A DNA stretch of 64,000 bases, taken from Mesorhizobium sp. BR1-1-16. GTDB lineage: Bacteria; Pseudomonadota; Alphaproteobacteria; Rhizobiales; Kaistiaceae. The position numbers were made by a program, and so were the translations under genes. Positions 1 through 8,059 of this stretch are shown in pieces. Numbering within the stretch: position 1 is the stretch's first letter; every line of letters begins with the position of its first letter. The notes under the pieces are model-generated. The model saw only the letters and a program-made list of their open reading frames with translations, did no database searches and had not been told where the DNA came from. The stretch lies in the NCBI RefSeq assembly GCF_020165495.1, contig NZ_JAIUIE010000004.1:1-64000 (forward strand), given 5' to 3'.

Positions 1-219
1 CCGTCAGCCTGCCCGCCGGCCGCCGCATGGCCAGCCCTCCCGCCGCCCTCATGTCATCGGCCAGCACGGTCCCGGCTCCCCAGGCGCAAGCCGGCTCGAA
101 GCCCTCCGTCCCGTCGCCGTCCACCCGGTCCCCGCCTTCCGTCTCCTTTGGTTACACACCCCAGCGTGTCGGTGTGGCGAGACAGCTTTCTCGTCTCATT
201 AGGGTTGACTTCGGCATTC

Positions 220-703
220 CAGGACCTCGCCCCGGCGCTGGTCGGAAAACCCGGCGCGACCACGCCGAGCCCGCACAAGAAGCCCGAGCAGGAGGCGGCG
301 GAGGAGGCGCTTTTGGCCCGTCTCGTCGCGCTCAACCGCGAGCGGGCGGCGGAGGAGGCGCGCGGCCTCGTGCGCTGGCTCCGGCCCGATTATCAGATCC
401 CTCGGCTCGGCGCCAAGGTGGCGAATCCCGCCGGCGAGCAGATCGAGGCCGACATCGCGCTTCCGGAGACCGGGGACGCGCCGAAATGGCCGTCGGACGC
501 CTTCGACCAGATCCGCATTGTGCGCGACGTTCTCGCCCGGCTACGTCCCCACCGAAACGGTTGCCATCGCCGGCGCCTTTCACGGCCGCGTCACCGACAA
601 GCGCAAGGCCCGCATCCAGCAGGTTCTGGAAACGCTCGTCGCTACGGGGGCCGCCCGCACCGGCGAGTTGAACGGTGCGACGCGCTATTTCGTGCCGCGA
701 TGA
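220..703 (+). pseudogene. Remnant of class I SAM-dependent DNA methyltransferase, C-terminal end, frameshifted
   Basis: One frame carries a charged helix followed by RGLVRWLRPDYQIPRLG (about 355-411), a sequence I associate with the C-terminal tail of MmeI-like/class I SAM-dependent DNA methyltransferases. Near position 540 the match leaves this frame. It continues in the next frame as a short winged-helix-like tail containing GRVTDKRKARIQQVLETL and ending RYFVPR at the stop at 701-703. One small indel would rejoin the two parts. No catalytic methylase motif is present: the N-terminal body of the enzyme is absent, and sequence before about 220 shows no recognisable coding content. I read it as a decayed 3' fragment. 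The family assignment rests on recalled sequence similarity. Confidence 0.6.
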
Positions 704-778
704 AGGCCGCCAGCGGCGCCCGGCCCTTGAGAAAATCGGTAACGGGTCCCGCAACGACGGCCGGCCCCTCTGCTGTGG

Positions 779-919
779 TCAGCCCGTGTGCTCCACGGAA
801 TATGGGTTGAGATGGCTGAGCTGCCGCAGCGGGTGATGGTCCGGGGTCAGGACCAGCAGGGTCGTGATGCCGATCACCACGGCCAGGATGGCCAGCGAGA
901 GAATACGTCCCATCATCAT
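779..919 (-). CDS. Small single-pass membrane protein (46 aa), function unknown
   Basis: A 47-codon frame opens with three consecutive ATG codons (919, 916 and 913), 7 nt downstream of a GAGGT ribosome-binding site on the minus strand. The product begins MGRILSLAILAVVIGITTLL after the first two Met, a clear transmembrane helix or uncleaved signal anchor. It continues with a short polar tail ending YSVEHTG. It lies between the methyltransferase remnant and the beta-glucosidase operon. I recognise no family. The Shine-Dalgarno and the good hydrophobic segment support real coding, but its small size leaves doubt. Confidence 0.5.
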   Translation of the reverse strand: MMMGRILSLAILAVVIGITTLLVLTPDHHPLRQLSHLNPYSVEHTG

Positions 920-974
920 GACAAGACCTCATGCAAAAACGGTTGGACGGCGGCGCGGAATGACCGCTCATCGC

Positions 975-1002
975 CCGTGAGGCGTGCTTCGACGCCTCAC
1001 GG
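975..1002. terminator. Hairpin downstream of the beta-glucosidase operon
   Basis: Perfect 10-bp stem (CCGTGAGGCG with CGCCTCACGG) around an 8-nt loop, 124 nt past the stop of the minus-strand beta-glucosidase gene. No T-run follows on either strand, so it is a terminator-like structure rather than a certain intrinsic terminator. Confidence 0.4.
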
Positions 1003-1125
1003 ATCTGATGATCAACCGACCTGCAGCAGCGGGGTTCCTCGCAAGGGTCGCGATAGGCTGCGGCGGCGCTGCCCGGACCTCCGTTTCATCTTGCCCGGGG
1101 GCGGACCAGCAACGGACCGCGCTTG

Positions 1126-2487
1126 TCAGAGCGTCGGCAGGGCGTTACGGCGTGCGACGTCGCGCAGCCAGAGGGCGCTGTCCTTTGGAATGCGCTTCTG
1201 GCTGCCGTAATCGACATAGGTGATGCCGTAGCGGGCGCTGAATCCGGCGTCCCACTCGAAATCGTCGAGCAGCGTCCAGACGAAGACGCCGCGGATGTCG
1301 ACGCCGCGGTCGAGGGCGCGCCGCACGGCCCGGAGCGCCGCATCGAAATAGGCGATGCGGCCGCCGTCGCGCACGCGGCCCGTCGGATCGACATAGTCGT
1401 TGAAGGCGTTGCCGACTTCGGTGCAATAGACCGGCAGCGTGCAGCCATAGTCAACGAGCGGCCGCACCAGGATCTCCTCGATGCCCTCCGGCGAGAGGCT
1501 GTCGCCGCGATAGTTGGTCGGGCCGGGAGCAGGCAGGCGGCGGTAACCGGTGACGGGTACGCCACGATCGGCCTTCACCAGCTCGCGAACGTAATAGTTG
1601 AGGCCGAGGAAATCGAGCGGGCGTGAGATGAGCTCGAGATCGCCTGGCTGGATGATCGTTGGATCGGCGAGGCAGGGCAGTGTCTGTACCAGCCGCTCCG
1701 GATAGCGCCCGGCCAAAAGGCTATCGAGCCAGATGCGGTTCGATTCCGCATCGGCGAGGCTGGCCGCGTCGAGATCCTCGGCGCTGTTCGAGAATGGCTT
1801 GATGGAATTCAGCCATAGCGTCACGCCGACGGTGACGTCGCTCGCCTGGGCGCGGATGGCCTCAAGCGCCAGTCCGTGCCCGAGCAAGAGGTGATGGGCG
1901 GCGATGCCAGCCTTGCCATAGTCGCGCAGGCCTGGCGCGTGCAGCCCTTGCGCGTGGCCCATGAAGGCGGCCGACCAGGGCTCGTTCAGCGTCACGAAGC
2001 GCTTGACGCGGTCGCCGAGCCGGTCGGTGACGACGGCAGCGTAGTCGGCAAAATGTTGCGACGTGTCGCGATTGAGCCAGCCGCCGCGCTCCTGGAGCGT
2101 TTGCGGGAGATCCCAGTGATAGAGCGTGCACAGCGGAGTGATGCCGAGCTCCATCATCAGATCGACCATGCGGTCGTAATGGTCGAGCCCGGCCGCGTTC
2201 ACGGCGCCAGCTCCGGCTGGCACGATACGAGGCCAGGCGACCGAGAATCGCAGTCCGGTGAGACCATAGTCGTGCCGCATCATGCGGAGGTCGTCGGGAT
2301 AGCGATTGTAGAAGTCTGCGGCGATGTCGGCCCGGTCGCCATTGTGGCTGCCACCCTGGCGCACGAAGACATCCCAGATCGATTCGCCGCGACCATCGGC
2401 CCGGGTGGCGCCCTCGATCTGATAGGCGGCGGTGGCCGCGCCCCAGAGGAAGCCTTCGGGGAAGGCGGTCTGGCTGGTATCGGTCAT
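1126..2487 (-). CDS. Beta-glucosidase, glycoside hydrolase family 1
   Basis: A 453-aa protein of normal GH1 length that hydrolyses beta-linked glucosides or galactosides, probably cytoplasmic as no signal peptide is seen. It opens with the family signature FPEGFLWGAATAAYQIEGA (residues 9-27) and has YHWDLP at 123-128. The acid/base motif TLNEP places Glu169. The nucleophile region reads CTEVGNAF with Glu357; most family members have TENG here, so the residue after the nucleophile is Val rather than Asn. The start is the ATG at 2487, because sequence upstream in this frame overlaps the permease gene. It is the last gene of a lacI-binding protein-ATPase-permease-glucosidase operon, 13 nt after the permease, which suggests the importer brings in a beta-glycoside or its product. 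Confidence 0.93.
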   Translation of the reverse strand: MTDTSQTAFPEGFLWGAATAAYQIEGATRADGRGESIWDVFVRQGGSHNGDRADIAADFYNRYPDDLRMMRHDYGLTGLRFSVAWPRIVPAGAGAVNAAGLDHYDRMVDLMMELGITPLCTLYHWDLPQTLQERGGWLNRDTSQHFADYAAVVTDRLGDRVKRFVTLNEPWSAAFMGHAQGLHAPGLRDYGKAGIAAHHLLLGHGLALEAIRAQASDVTVGVTLWLNSIKPFSNSAEDLDAASLADAESNRIWLDSLLAGRYPERLVQTLPCLADPTIIQPGDLELISRPLDFLGLNYYVRELVKADRGVPVTGYRRLPAPGPTNYRGDSLSPEGIEEILVRPLVDYGCTLPVYCTEVGNAFNDYVDPTGRVRDGGRIAYFDAALRAVRRALDRGVDIRGVFVWTLLDDFEWDAGFSARYGITYVDYGSQKRIPKDSALWLRDVARRNALPTL

Positions 2488-2500
2488 CGAAATTGTCCTT

Positions 2501-3679
2501 TCAGGCCCCGGCGGCGCCACTCGAAATCCGGCGGCGGCGGGCGAGCATGTCGACCGAGACGGCGGCGAGCAGGATGAGGCCGGTGATGATGGTCTTGATG
2601 TGAGCGGGTTGGCCGAGCAGGTCGAGGCCGTTCGAGACGCTGCCGATGACGACGGCGCCGAGCAGGCCCCCGACGATGCGGCCGCGGCCGCCGAACAGGC
2701 TGGTGCCGCCGATGACGGCGGCGGCAATGGAATCGAGCACGAGATTGCCGCCGCCGGTGGCGCTGTCGACCGAGTATTGCCGCGACGCGGCAACGATGCC
2801 GGCCAGCGCCGCCAGCGTCGAGCAGAGGGCGAAGACGCGGATGCGCACGGTCGACACATTGATGCCGGCACGCCGCGCCGCTTCGGCATTGCCACCGACC
2901 GCCAGCAGGTGAACGCCGAACAGGCTGTGTTCCGTCAGGAGGGTCAGCGCCAGCGCCACCGCGATCACCAGCAGCAGCAGATAGGGCACGCCGAAATAAA
3001 GGTTGAGCACGGCGACGATGGCCGCGGCGACGAGCGGGAACAGCAAAAGGCGCAGAAGCCGGCGGGCATTGCGGACAGGCGCCGTCAGGGCCGCAGCCAA
3101 GGCGATGATCGCAGTCAGCCCCACGAGGCACCAGGCCAGCCAATGCGGCATGTAGGTCGAGGCAATGCCCTTCACGAAGGGATCGTAGATGAGGAGAGCG
3201 CCGACTTCCTCGCCGAGCAGCAGGAACTGCAGTCCCTGGAAGACCAGCAGCCCGGTGAGCGTGACGATGAAGGACGGTGCGCGGACGAAGACGACCCACG
3301 AGCCTTGAATAAGGCCGGCGAGGCAGCCGAACAGCAGCGCGGCGGGGATCGCCCCGATGGCCGGCCAGCCATGGCGGGTGAGGAGCACGACGAGCACCAC
3401 TGCCGCACAGCCGGCGACCGAACCCGCCGAGAGATCGATTTCGCCGATGAGGAGGACCAGCACCATGCCCATGGTGAGCAGCGTCAGCGGCCCGAGCTGC
3501 AGCACGAGATTGGAGGCGTTGCGCGGCGTCAGGAACACCGGCGTCAGATTGTAGAAGACGAGCGCGATGACGACGAGGCCGAACACGACTGGCAGGAAGC
3601 CGAGGTCGCCATGGGCGATGCGGCTGGCGCCGAGCCTCGCGAGGATCGACGGCGTCGCGGGAGGACGAGAGTGGGACAT
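2501..3679 (-). CDS. Sugar ABC transporter permease, xylose type (XylH-like)
   Basis: A 392-aa polytopic inner-membrane protein matching the usual length of XylH-type permeases of the CUT2 class (about 390 aa). It contains the conserved GEIDLSAGSVAG segment near residues 80-91 and many hydrophobic helices, with GGTSLFGGRGRIVGGLLGA towards the C terminus. I start it at the ATG at 3679, 7 nt after the stop of the ATPase gene; a longer frame would overlap that gene. It forms the channel for the sugar delivered by the binding protein at 4463-5512. The substrate could be xylose, glucose or a beta-glucoside product and is not determined by the sequence. Confidence 0.88.
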   Translation of the reverse strand: MSHSRPPATPSILARLGASRIAHGDLGFLPVVFGLVVIALVFYNLTPVFLTPRNASNLVLQLGPLTLLTMGMVLVLLIGEIDLSAGSVAGCAAVVLVVLLTRHGWPAIGAIPAALLFGCLAGLIQGSWVVFVRAPSFIVTLTGLLVFQGLQFLLLGEEVGALLIYDPFVKGIASTYMPHWLAWCLVGLTAIIALAAALTAPVRNARRLLRLLLFPLVAAAIVAVLNLYFGVPYLLLLVIAVALALTLLTEHSLFGVHLLAVGGNAEAARRAGINVSTVRIRVFALCSTLAALAGIVAASRQYSVDSATGGGNLVLDSIAAAVIGGTSLFGGRGRIVGGLLGAVVIGSVSNGLDLLGQPAHIKTIITGLILLAAVSVDMLARRRRISSGAAGA

Positions 3680-3686
3680 CGTGCGC

Positions 3687-4463
3687 TCAGGGCTCCATGC
3701 TGATGGCCGACCCGCCGGTGATGGCACCGACGACCTGGTCCGGCGTGACGACCTTCGGATCCATCTCGGTGATGGCGCGGCCCTGCCGCATCACGACGAT
3801 GCGGTCGGCAAGCGCGAAGGCGTCCTGCATGTTGTGGGTGATGAGGATGACGCCGAGCCCGCTCGCCCGGAGGTTGCGGATGACGCGGCGGACATTGGCC
3901 GTCTGCTCGACGCCGAGCGCGGCGGTCGGCTCGTCGAGGATTACCAGCCGCGAGCCCCAGACCATGGCGCGGGCGACAGCGATCGCCTGGCGCTGGCCTC
4001 CGGACATGGTGCCGATCTGCGAATGGAGCGAAGGGAGTGTGGTGCCGAGTTGGCGCACCACTTCGGTCGCCCGCTCGACCATTTGACGGCGGGCCGGGAC
4101 CCAGCGCAGCGGCCAGCCGGAAAAGCGGCGGAGCTCGCGGCCGAGAAACAGGTTCTGCACCACCGTCAGGTTGTCGCAGAGCGCAAGGTCCTGATAGACC
4201 GTCTCGATGCCGAGCGCGCTGGCGGCACGCGGCGAAGGAATCGCAACGGCTTTGCCGAGCACGAGGATCTCGCCGCTGTCCGGCTGATGCACGCCGGAGA
4301 TCGTCTTGATCAGCGTCGACTTGCCGGCGCCATTATCGCCGAGAAGAGCCACCACCTCGGCGGCGTGGACCCGAAGGTCCACGCCCCGAAGCGCCTCTAC
4401 CGAGCCGAAGCGCTTGGCGACGCCTCTGACCTCGAGCAGCGGCATGGTTTCGGCGCCCGGCAT
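3687..4463 (-). CDS. Sugar ABC transporter ATP-binding protein (XylG/RbsA-like, single domain)
   Basis: About 258 aa with one nucleotide-binding domain: Walker A GDNGAGKST, signature MSGGQRQAIAVARA, Walker B LVILDEPTAALG and switch ITHN. Classical XylG/RbsA proteins carry two tandem cassettes of about 500 aa; this is the half-length version common in Hyphomicrobiales. The start is taken at the ATG at 4463, whose first base is the last base of the binding-protein stop (TGATG), implying translational coupling. An ATG at 4475 inside the upstream gene and one at 4445 are alternatives. It energises the permease that follows 7 nt later. Confidence 0.88.
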   Translation of the reverse strand: MPGAETMPLLEVRGVAKRFGSVEALRGVDLRVHAAEVVALLGDNGAGKSTLIKTISGVHQPDSGEILVLGKAVAIPSPRAASALGIETVYQDLALCDNLTVVQNLFLGRELRRFSGWPLRWVPARRQMVERATEVVRQLGTTLPSLHSQIGTMSGGQRQAIAVARAMVWGSRLVILDEPTAALGVEQTANVRRVIRNLRASGLGVILITHNMQDAFALADRIVVMRQGRAITEMDPKVVTPDQVVGAITGGSAISMEP

Positions 4464-5512
4464 CAGAAGTTGCATTTCGCCGCGGCCGGACCGACGCAGA
4501 TCTTTTCCTTCTGCGCAAAGCCATCGACGATGACGGTCGAGGCGAGGTTGTCGGCGGTGACGACATCCGGATTCAGCAGCAGCGCCGCGACATCGCCGCT
4601 GCCGTTCGGCACCTTCTCCGGGAAGATCGCGGCGACGCTCTCGCCCTTGGCCAATGCGACAGCGGCCTTTGCGGCAGCGCCGGCCTCGGCCTGCAGCGCC
4701 TTGTAGACGGTCATGGTCTGGTCGCCGGCAAGGATGTTGGTGAGCGCGGCGTCGGTGGCGTCCTGGCCCGTGACGATAACCTTGCCGTTGAGGCCGACAT
4801 TGGTCAGCGCGGCGATGACGCCCTGCGCGAGGCCGTCATTGGCGGCGACGACGCCGTCGACCTTGTTGTCGGCGACGGTCAGTGCCTGCTCCATCAGCGC
4901 CTGCGCATTGGCGGGCAGCCATGCCTTGGCCTCACCCTCGAAGACGAGCTTGATCCGGCCGGACTTGACCGCATCGTCCAGAACGGCATGCGAGCCGCGC
5001 TTGAACGACCGGCAGGCATCGCAAAACTGCTCGCCATTGATGAGCACGACATTGCCGCCCTCGGGCACATGGTCGACGACGAACTGGGCCTGCAGGCGGC
5101 CGACCTTCTCATTGTTGAACGACACATAGCCATCCGGCAGGGCGCCGCGGATCAGCGCGTCATAGGCGATCACCGGGACGCCTTCCCTGTGGGCCGCCTC
5201 GACGATCGGCACCGCGCCGTTTTCCTGGATCGTATTGACGACCAGCACCTTGGCGCCCTGCGCGAGCGCAGCCTCGGCTTGCGCGATCAGCTTGTTCTGG
5301 TCGCCCTGTGCGTTGGTGGCGATAACCTCGATGGCGGGATCGAGGGCCTTGACCGCCTCGATGAAGAATGGCCGGTCCTTCTGCTCCCAGCGATCCGAGC
5401 ATTGGGTGCACGGGGAAAGGAAGGCGATCTTCACGGCGTCATCGGCGAGCGCCGGAGCGGCTCCCGCGAGCATAAGGCCGAGCCCGAAGGCGGCGAGCAT
5501 TCGTTTCTTCAT
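4463..5512 (-). CDS. Periplasmic sugar-binding protein of a CUT2 ABC importer (XylF-like)
   Basis: A 349-aa Peripla_BP_4-type protein. A signal peptide (MKKRMLAAFGLGLMLAGAAPALA) is followed by mature sequence starting DDAVKIAFLSPC. The fold family is shown by ANDGLAQGVIAAL and VTGQDATDAALTNIL. It captures sugar in the periplasm for the ATPase and permease downstream. It has several Cys residues (CTQC near residue 35, CDAC near 165 and a C-terminal pair), unusual for this family and possibly forming disulphides. It starts only 4 nt after the lacI stop, so regulator and transporter are on one transcript. Confidence 0.9.
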   Translation of the reverse strand: MKKRMLAAFGLGLMLAGAAPALADDAVKIAFLSPCTQCSDRWEQKDRPFFIEAVKALDPAIEVIATNAQGDQNKLIAQAEAALAQGAKVLVVNTIQENGAVPIVEAAHREGVPVIAYDALIRGALPDGYVSFNNEKVGRLQAQFVVDHVPEGGNVVLINGEQFCDACRSFKRGSHAVLDDAVKSGRIKLVFEGEAKAWLPANAQALMEQALTVADNKVDGVVAANDGLAQGVIAALTNVGLNGKVIVTGQDATDAALTNILAGDQTMTVYKALQAEAGAAAKAAVALAKGESVAAIFPEKVPNGSGDVAALLLNPDVVTADNLASTVIVDGFAQKEKICVGPAAAKCNF

Positions 5513-5516
5513 TATT

Positions 5517-6548
5517 CTATCCTCCCTGGTTTATCGCGGGACCCGTGGAATCCCTGACGATCAGATGCGTCCGCACGATCTCCCGCGCGGCCTCCTGCCG
5601 GACCTTGCCGGTGATGCTGGCGATGAGCCCGCGGACGGCCCGCGCGCTCATGTCGAACAGCGGGTTGTGAACCGTGGTGAGACGGGGATCGGTGTAATTG
5701 GCGGCCGGAAAATCGTCGAAGCCGACCACGGAGACCGCGCGCGGCACCACCAGCCCGGCGGCTTTCAGCGCCCGCATCGCGCCGACCGCCATGGCGTCGC
5801 TGGAGGCGATCAGCGCGTCGAAGCGCACGCCGCGCTTGAGGAGATGGGCAACGCCCGCCTCCCCGCCGGCCAGTGAATACTCGGCCGGCACGACATGCGC
5901 GTCGTCGAGAACGAAGCCACGCGCCAGCAGCGCGGCGCGATAAAGCGCGAGGCGCTTTTCGGACGTGTAGCGCGTCCGCTCCTCATTGGGGCCTGACAAG
6001 AGCGCGAAGCTCTCGCGTCCGAGCCCGACCAGATGCGAGACCGCCTCCTCGATGCCGGTGCTCTCGTCCGGCACGAAGGCAGTGATGCCGGGATTGGTGC
6101 CATGATCGTCCAGCACCGTGACGGGAATGCCCGCCGCCTGCAGATCCGGCAACCAGGGCAGGTGATCGCGCGGCTGCACCACCAGCACGCCGTCGAACGC
6201 ACGGCCACGGAGGTCGGCAACGAGGCGATCGGTGTCGGCCACGCCTTCCGGGAATGTCTGCACGGCGATGGTGAACCGCGCCGCCTGCGCCTCCTGCATG
6301 GCGCCGCGCAGCACTTCGATCATCCATTCATCGGTGCTCGACGGAACAATGAGGCCAACCGAATCGGAACGCCCCTGCGCGAGCTGGACGGCGCGGCGGT
6401 CCTTGACGAAACCCAGCGCCGCGATGGCCCGCTGGACCCGCTCGGCCGTCTCGCCATTCACGTCATAGCGCTGATTGAGGACCTTGGAGACGGTCGCCTT
6501 GGAGACGCCCGCACTTTCCGCCACGTCCTTGATCGTGACCTTGCGCAT
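5517..6548 (-). CDS. LacI-family transcriptional regulator of the beta-glucoside operon
   Basis: A 343-aa regulator. The N-terminal helix-turn-helix VTIKDVAESAGVSKATVSKVL (residues 4-24) and hinge are followed by a periplasmic-binding-protein-like effector domain starting SVGLIVPSSTDEW. The start ATG has a strong GGGAGGAAAG ribosome-binding site. It is the first gene of the operon, 4 nt ahead of the binding protein, and a 14-bp palindrome sits directly behind its promoter. It therefore probably represses itself and the whole operon until the imported sugar binds. Confidence 0.93.
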   Translation of the reverse strand: MRKVTIKDVAESAGVSKATVSKVLNQRYDVNGETAERVQRAIAALGFVKDRRAVQLAQGRSDSVGLIVPSSTDEWMIEVLRGAMQEAQAARFTIAVQTFPEGVADTDRLVADLRGRAFDGVLVVQPRDHLPWLPDLQAAGIPVTVLDDHGTNPGITAFVPDESTGIEEAVSHLVGLGRESFALLSGPNEERTRYTSEKRLALYRAALLARGFVLDDAHVVPAEYSLAGGEAGVAHLLKRGVRFDALIASSDAMAVGAMRALKAAGLVVPRAVSVVGFDDFPAANYTDPRLTTVHNPLFDMSARAVRGLIASITGKVRQEAAREIVRTHLIVRDSTGPAINQGG

Positions 6549-6576
6549 TCTTTCCTCCCATCGACCCGATCTTCTT

Positions 6577-6601
6577 CGAAACCGGTTTCGATACCGGTTT
6601 T
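6577..6601. promoter_or_regulatory. LacI-type operator, double site
   Basis: Perfect 14-bp palindrome CGAAACCGGTTTCG (6577-6590) flanked by a second imperfect copy ATACCGGTTTT (6591-6601). It lies between the predicted -10 element and the start of the lacI gene at 6548. LacI-family operators are typically palindromes with a central CG, so this is the likely autoregulatory site. Confidence 0.75.
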
Positions 6602-6627
6602 CTATGATTAGGCACGGAAGGCGTCAA
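6599..6627 (-). promoter_or_regulatory. Sigma70-type promoter of the lacI/beta-glucoside operon
   Basis: On the minus strand TTGACG (6627-6622) is separated by 17 bp from TAGAAA (6604-6599). The operator palindrome begins right after the -10 element, a layout suited to repression. Confidence 0.55.
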
Positions 6628-6696
6628 GGGTCTTCGACGGAGTTGCCGGCGCCGGTCGGTTCGGACGGCTGGACTGACCCGTATAGCGAGCTGCGT

Positions 6697-6815
6697 TCAA
6701 GTGATGGAGATGCCGCCATCGGCGACGACGCCCGTGCCGCAAGCGAAACGAGCTCGGCCGCGATCGCTCCGATCTCGGCCGGTTCGGTGATCCTGGTCGG
6801 CCTGAATCAGCCGCA
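6697..6815 (-). pseudogene. C-terminal remnant of an SDR dehydrogenase, frameshifted
   Basis: Read on the minus strand, one frame gives TRITEPAEIGAIAAELVSLA, the typical penultimate helix of short-chain dehydrogenases. The adjacent frame then gives GTGVVADGGISIT and a stop at 6699-6697, the typical SDR C terminus. The two are separated by a frameshift near 6738. Nothing upstream encodes the Rossmann fold or the catalytic Tyr-Lys, so only about 35 codons survive. It lies between the iclR stop and the lacI promoter and suggests a deleted dehydrogenase gene. Confidence 0.6.
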
Positions 6816-6836
6816 GGCTCAGCGTCGGCGCTCGGC

Positions 6837-7619
6837 TTAGTGCTTGAGCGCGTCGGTGATCGCCTGCGCCGTGCGAACCACGGCCTCCCTGATCGCCTCC
6901 ATGCGGCTTTCGCTGGCGCCGGCCAGGAAGGGCACGGAGAGCGCCGCGGCTATTGAGCCGTCACGCGCCAGCACGGGAGCGGCAAAGGCATGAATACTCG
7001 GGCTGGTCTCGCCGCGATCGGTTGCCCATCCGAGCTTGCGGATCCGGGCAAGTTCGCTTTTCAACCGCTGCGGCTCCGTGATCGTCTTGTCGGTATAGGC
7101 GGGCAGCGGTGACTTCAGCCATTGTTCCTGCATATCGGGCGGCTGGAACGCCAGGATCAATTTGCCGGAGGCGCCCGAGTGCGGCGTCATGCGCTGTCCG
7201 GCTGCAACCATGAGCGCATATTCACGCCGCCCCTGGGCCGCGGCAAGGACGAGCAGGTCATCGCCCTCGATGACATTGAGCTTCACGCCCTCGCCGAGCT
7301 CGCTGGCGAGCCGATCCAGGAATGGCTGGCAGAGCGGGATGAGATTGACACGGTCGAAGCGCGTCGAGGTGTGCGCGGCAAGCACGATCAGCCGTTCGCC
7401 GAGCTGATACGCACCGTCTTCGCCACGCCGAACGACATCGTGCGCTTGCAGCGTGTTCAGCACGCGGTAGATCGTCGTGCGGGGAATGGCGAGGATCGCC
7501 GTCAATTCCCGGATCGTCAGCCCAGCCGCGTGACGCTCGATCTCGGACAGGATATCCATCATCCGATCGATCACCGGAATCGTGTGCTTGTTGTCCGAAG
7601 CGTCGGGCTTGGCGTCCAT
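6837..7619 (-). CDS. IclR-family transcriptional regulator
   Basis: A 260-aa regulator of normal IclR length. The N-terminal winged helix (IPVIDRMMDILSEIE, then LTIRELTAILAIPRTTIYRVLNTL) is followed by the IclR effector-binding domain, which includes HSGASGKLILAF and the C-terminal RGETSPSIHAFAAPVLARDG. I choose the ATG at 7619. A start at 7661 would put the operator repeats at 7666-7695 within the ribosome-binding region, and neither start has a strong Shine-Dalgarno. The neighbours are an aldolase-like gene transcribed divergently and a sugar importer whose promoter carries the same operator motif. It is the probable regulator of that group. Confidence 0.9.
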   Translation of the reverse strand: MDAKPDASDNKHTIPVIDRMMDILSEIERHAAGLTIRELTAILAIPRTTIYRVLNTLQAHDVVRRGEDGAYQLGERLIVLAAHTSTRFDRVNLIPLCQPFLDRLASELGEGVKLNVIEGDDLLVLAAAQGRREYALMVAAGQRMTPHSGASGKLILAFQPPDMQEQWLKSPLPAYTDKTITEPQRLKSELARIRKLGWATDRGETSPSIHAFAAPVLARDGSIAAALSVPFLAGASESRMEAIREAVVRTAQAITDALKH

Positions 7620-7665
7620 GTGATCGCGATCGTTCCTGGTGAACAGTGCGAACACTATCATGCAG

Positions 7666-7695
7666 ATTTGAACTGCGATAGTTCACATTTGGACA
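7666..7695. promoter_or_regulatory. Tandem operator repeats (21-bp period) upstream of iclR
   Basis: ATTTGAAC (7666-7673) recurs as ATTTGGAC (7687-7694), exactly 21 bp apart, about two helical turns. TGAACT and AGTTCA also form a 6-bp inverted repeat (7669-7685). The same unit and spacing occur upstream of the permease gene at 14150, pointing to a shared regulator, most simply the adjacent IclR protein. Confidence 0.6.
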
Positions 7696-7869
7696 CGCCT
7701 CCCCGTTTGCTGCGCGCAGTCCCGACACGTGCGAGGCTGCTGCCGCGCTCGGAACCGCGACACGGCGGTCTCGATGGCAGCTCGCTGCACCGCCGTCGAG
7801 CGCACGAGCGGAGCGCCGCAATTGACAAGTTTGGAAGGCGCTGCGCATAGTTATGATTAGAATAAGTGC

Positions 7870-7885
7870 AATTCAAATATGAACT
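7870..7885. promoter_or_regulatory. Putative operator upstream of the RraA-like gene
   Basis: AATTC-AAATAT-GAACT forms an inverted repeat with the same 5-6-5 layout as the other ATTTGAAC sites; the minus strand reads AGTTC-ATATTT-GAATT. It lies 175 bp before the start at 8060. The rest of the 7620-8059 gap shows no gene that I can support. Confidence 0.45.
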
Positions 7886-8059
7886 TTTGGCACCGGCCGG
7901 CCGCCCAGTTGCGTGTCTGGCCGATCGAGGATTGCGGACAGCCCTTCAAGATCCATCCGGCGCGTCCTGGCATCGCATATCTGACAGCAGCAGGCCGCCA
8001 TCCGGGTTCAGCCCCCAGAAATCAATCAAGGCCAACAGGCCGTGGAGCGAGGAAACATT

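Noticed and set aside
1-124. A minus-strand frame from GTG at 124 running off the left edge, behind AAAGGAGAC
   Set aside because: The spacing from the ribosome-binding site to the GTG is about 19 nt and no family was recognisable in 41 codons.
2488-2895. N-terminal extension of the GH1 frame
   Set aside because: It lies inside the permease gene, and the protein has its family N terminus at the ATG at 2487.
6475-6840. 121-codon plus-strand frame over the lacI promoter
   Set aside because: It overlaps the lacI start, the operator and the SDR remnant antisense, and has no recognisable domain.
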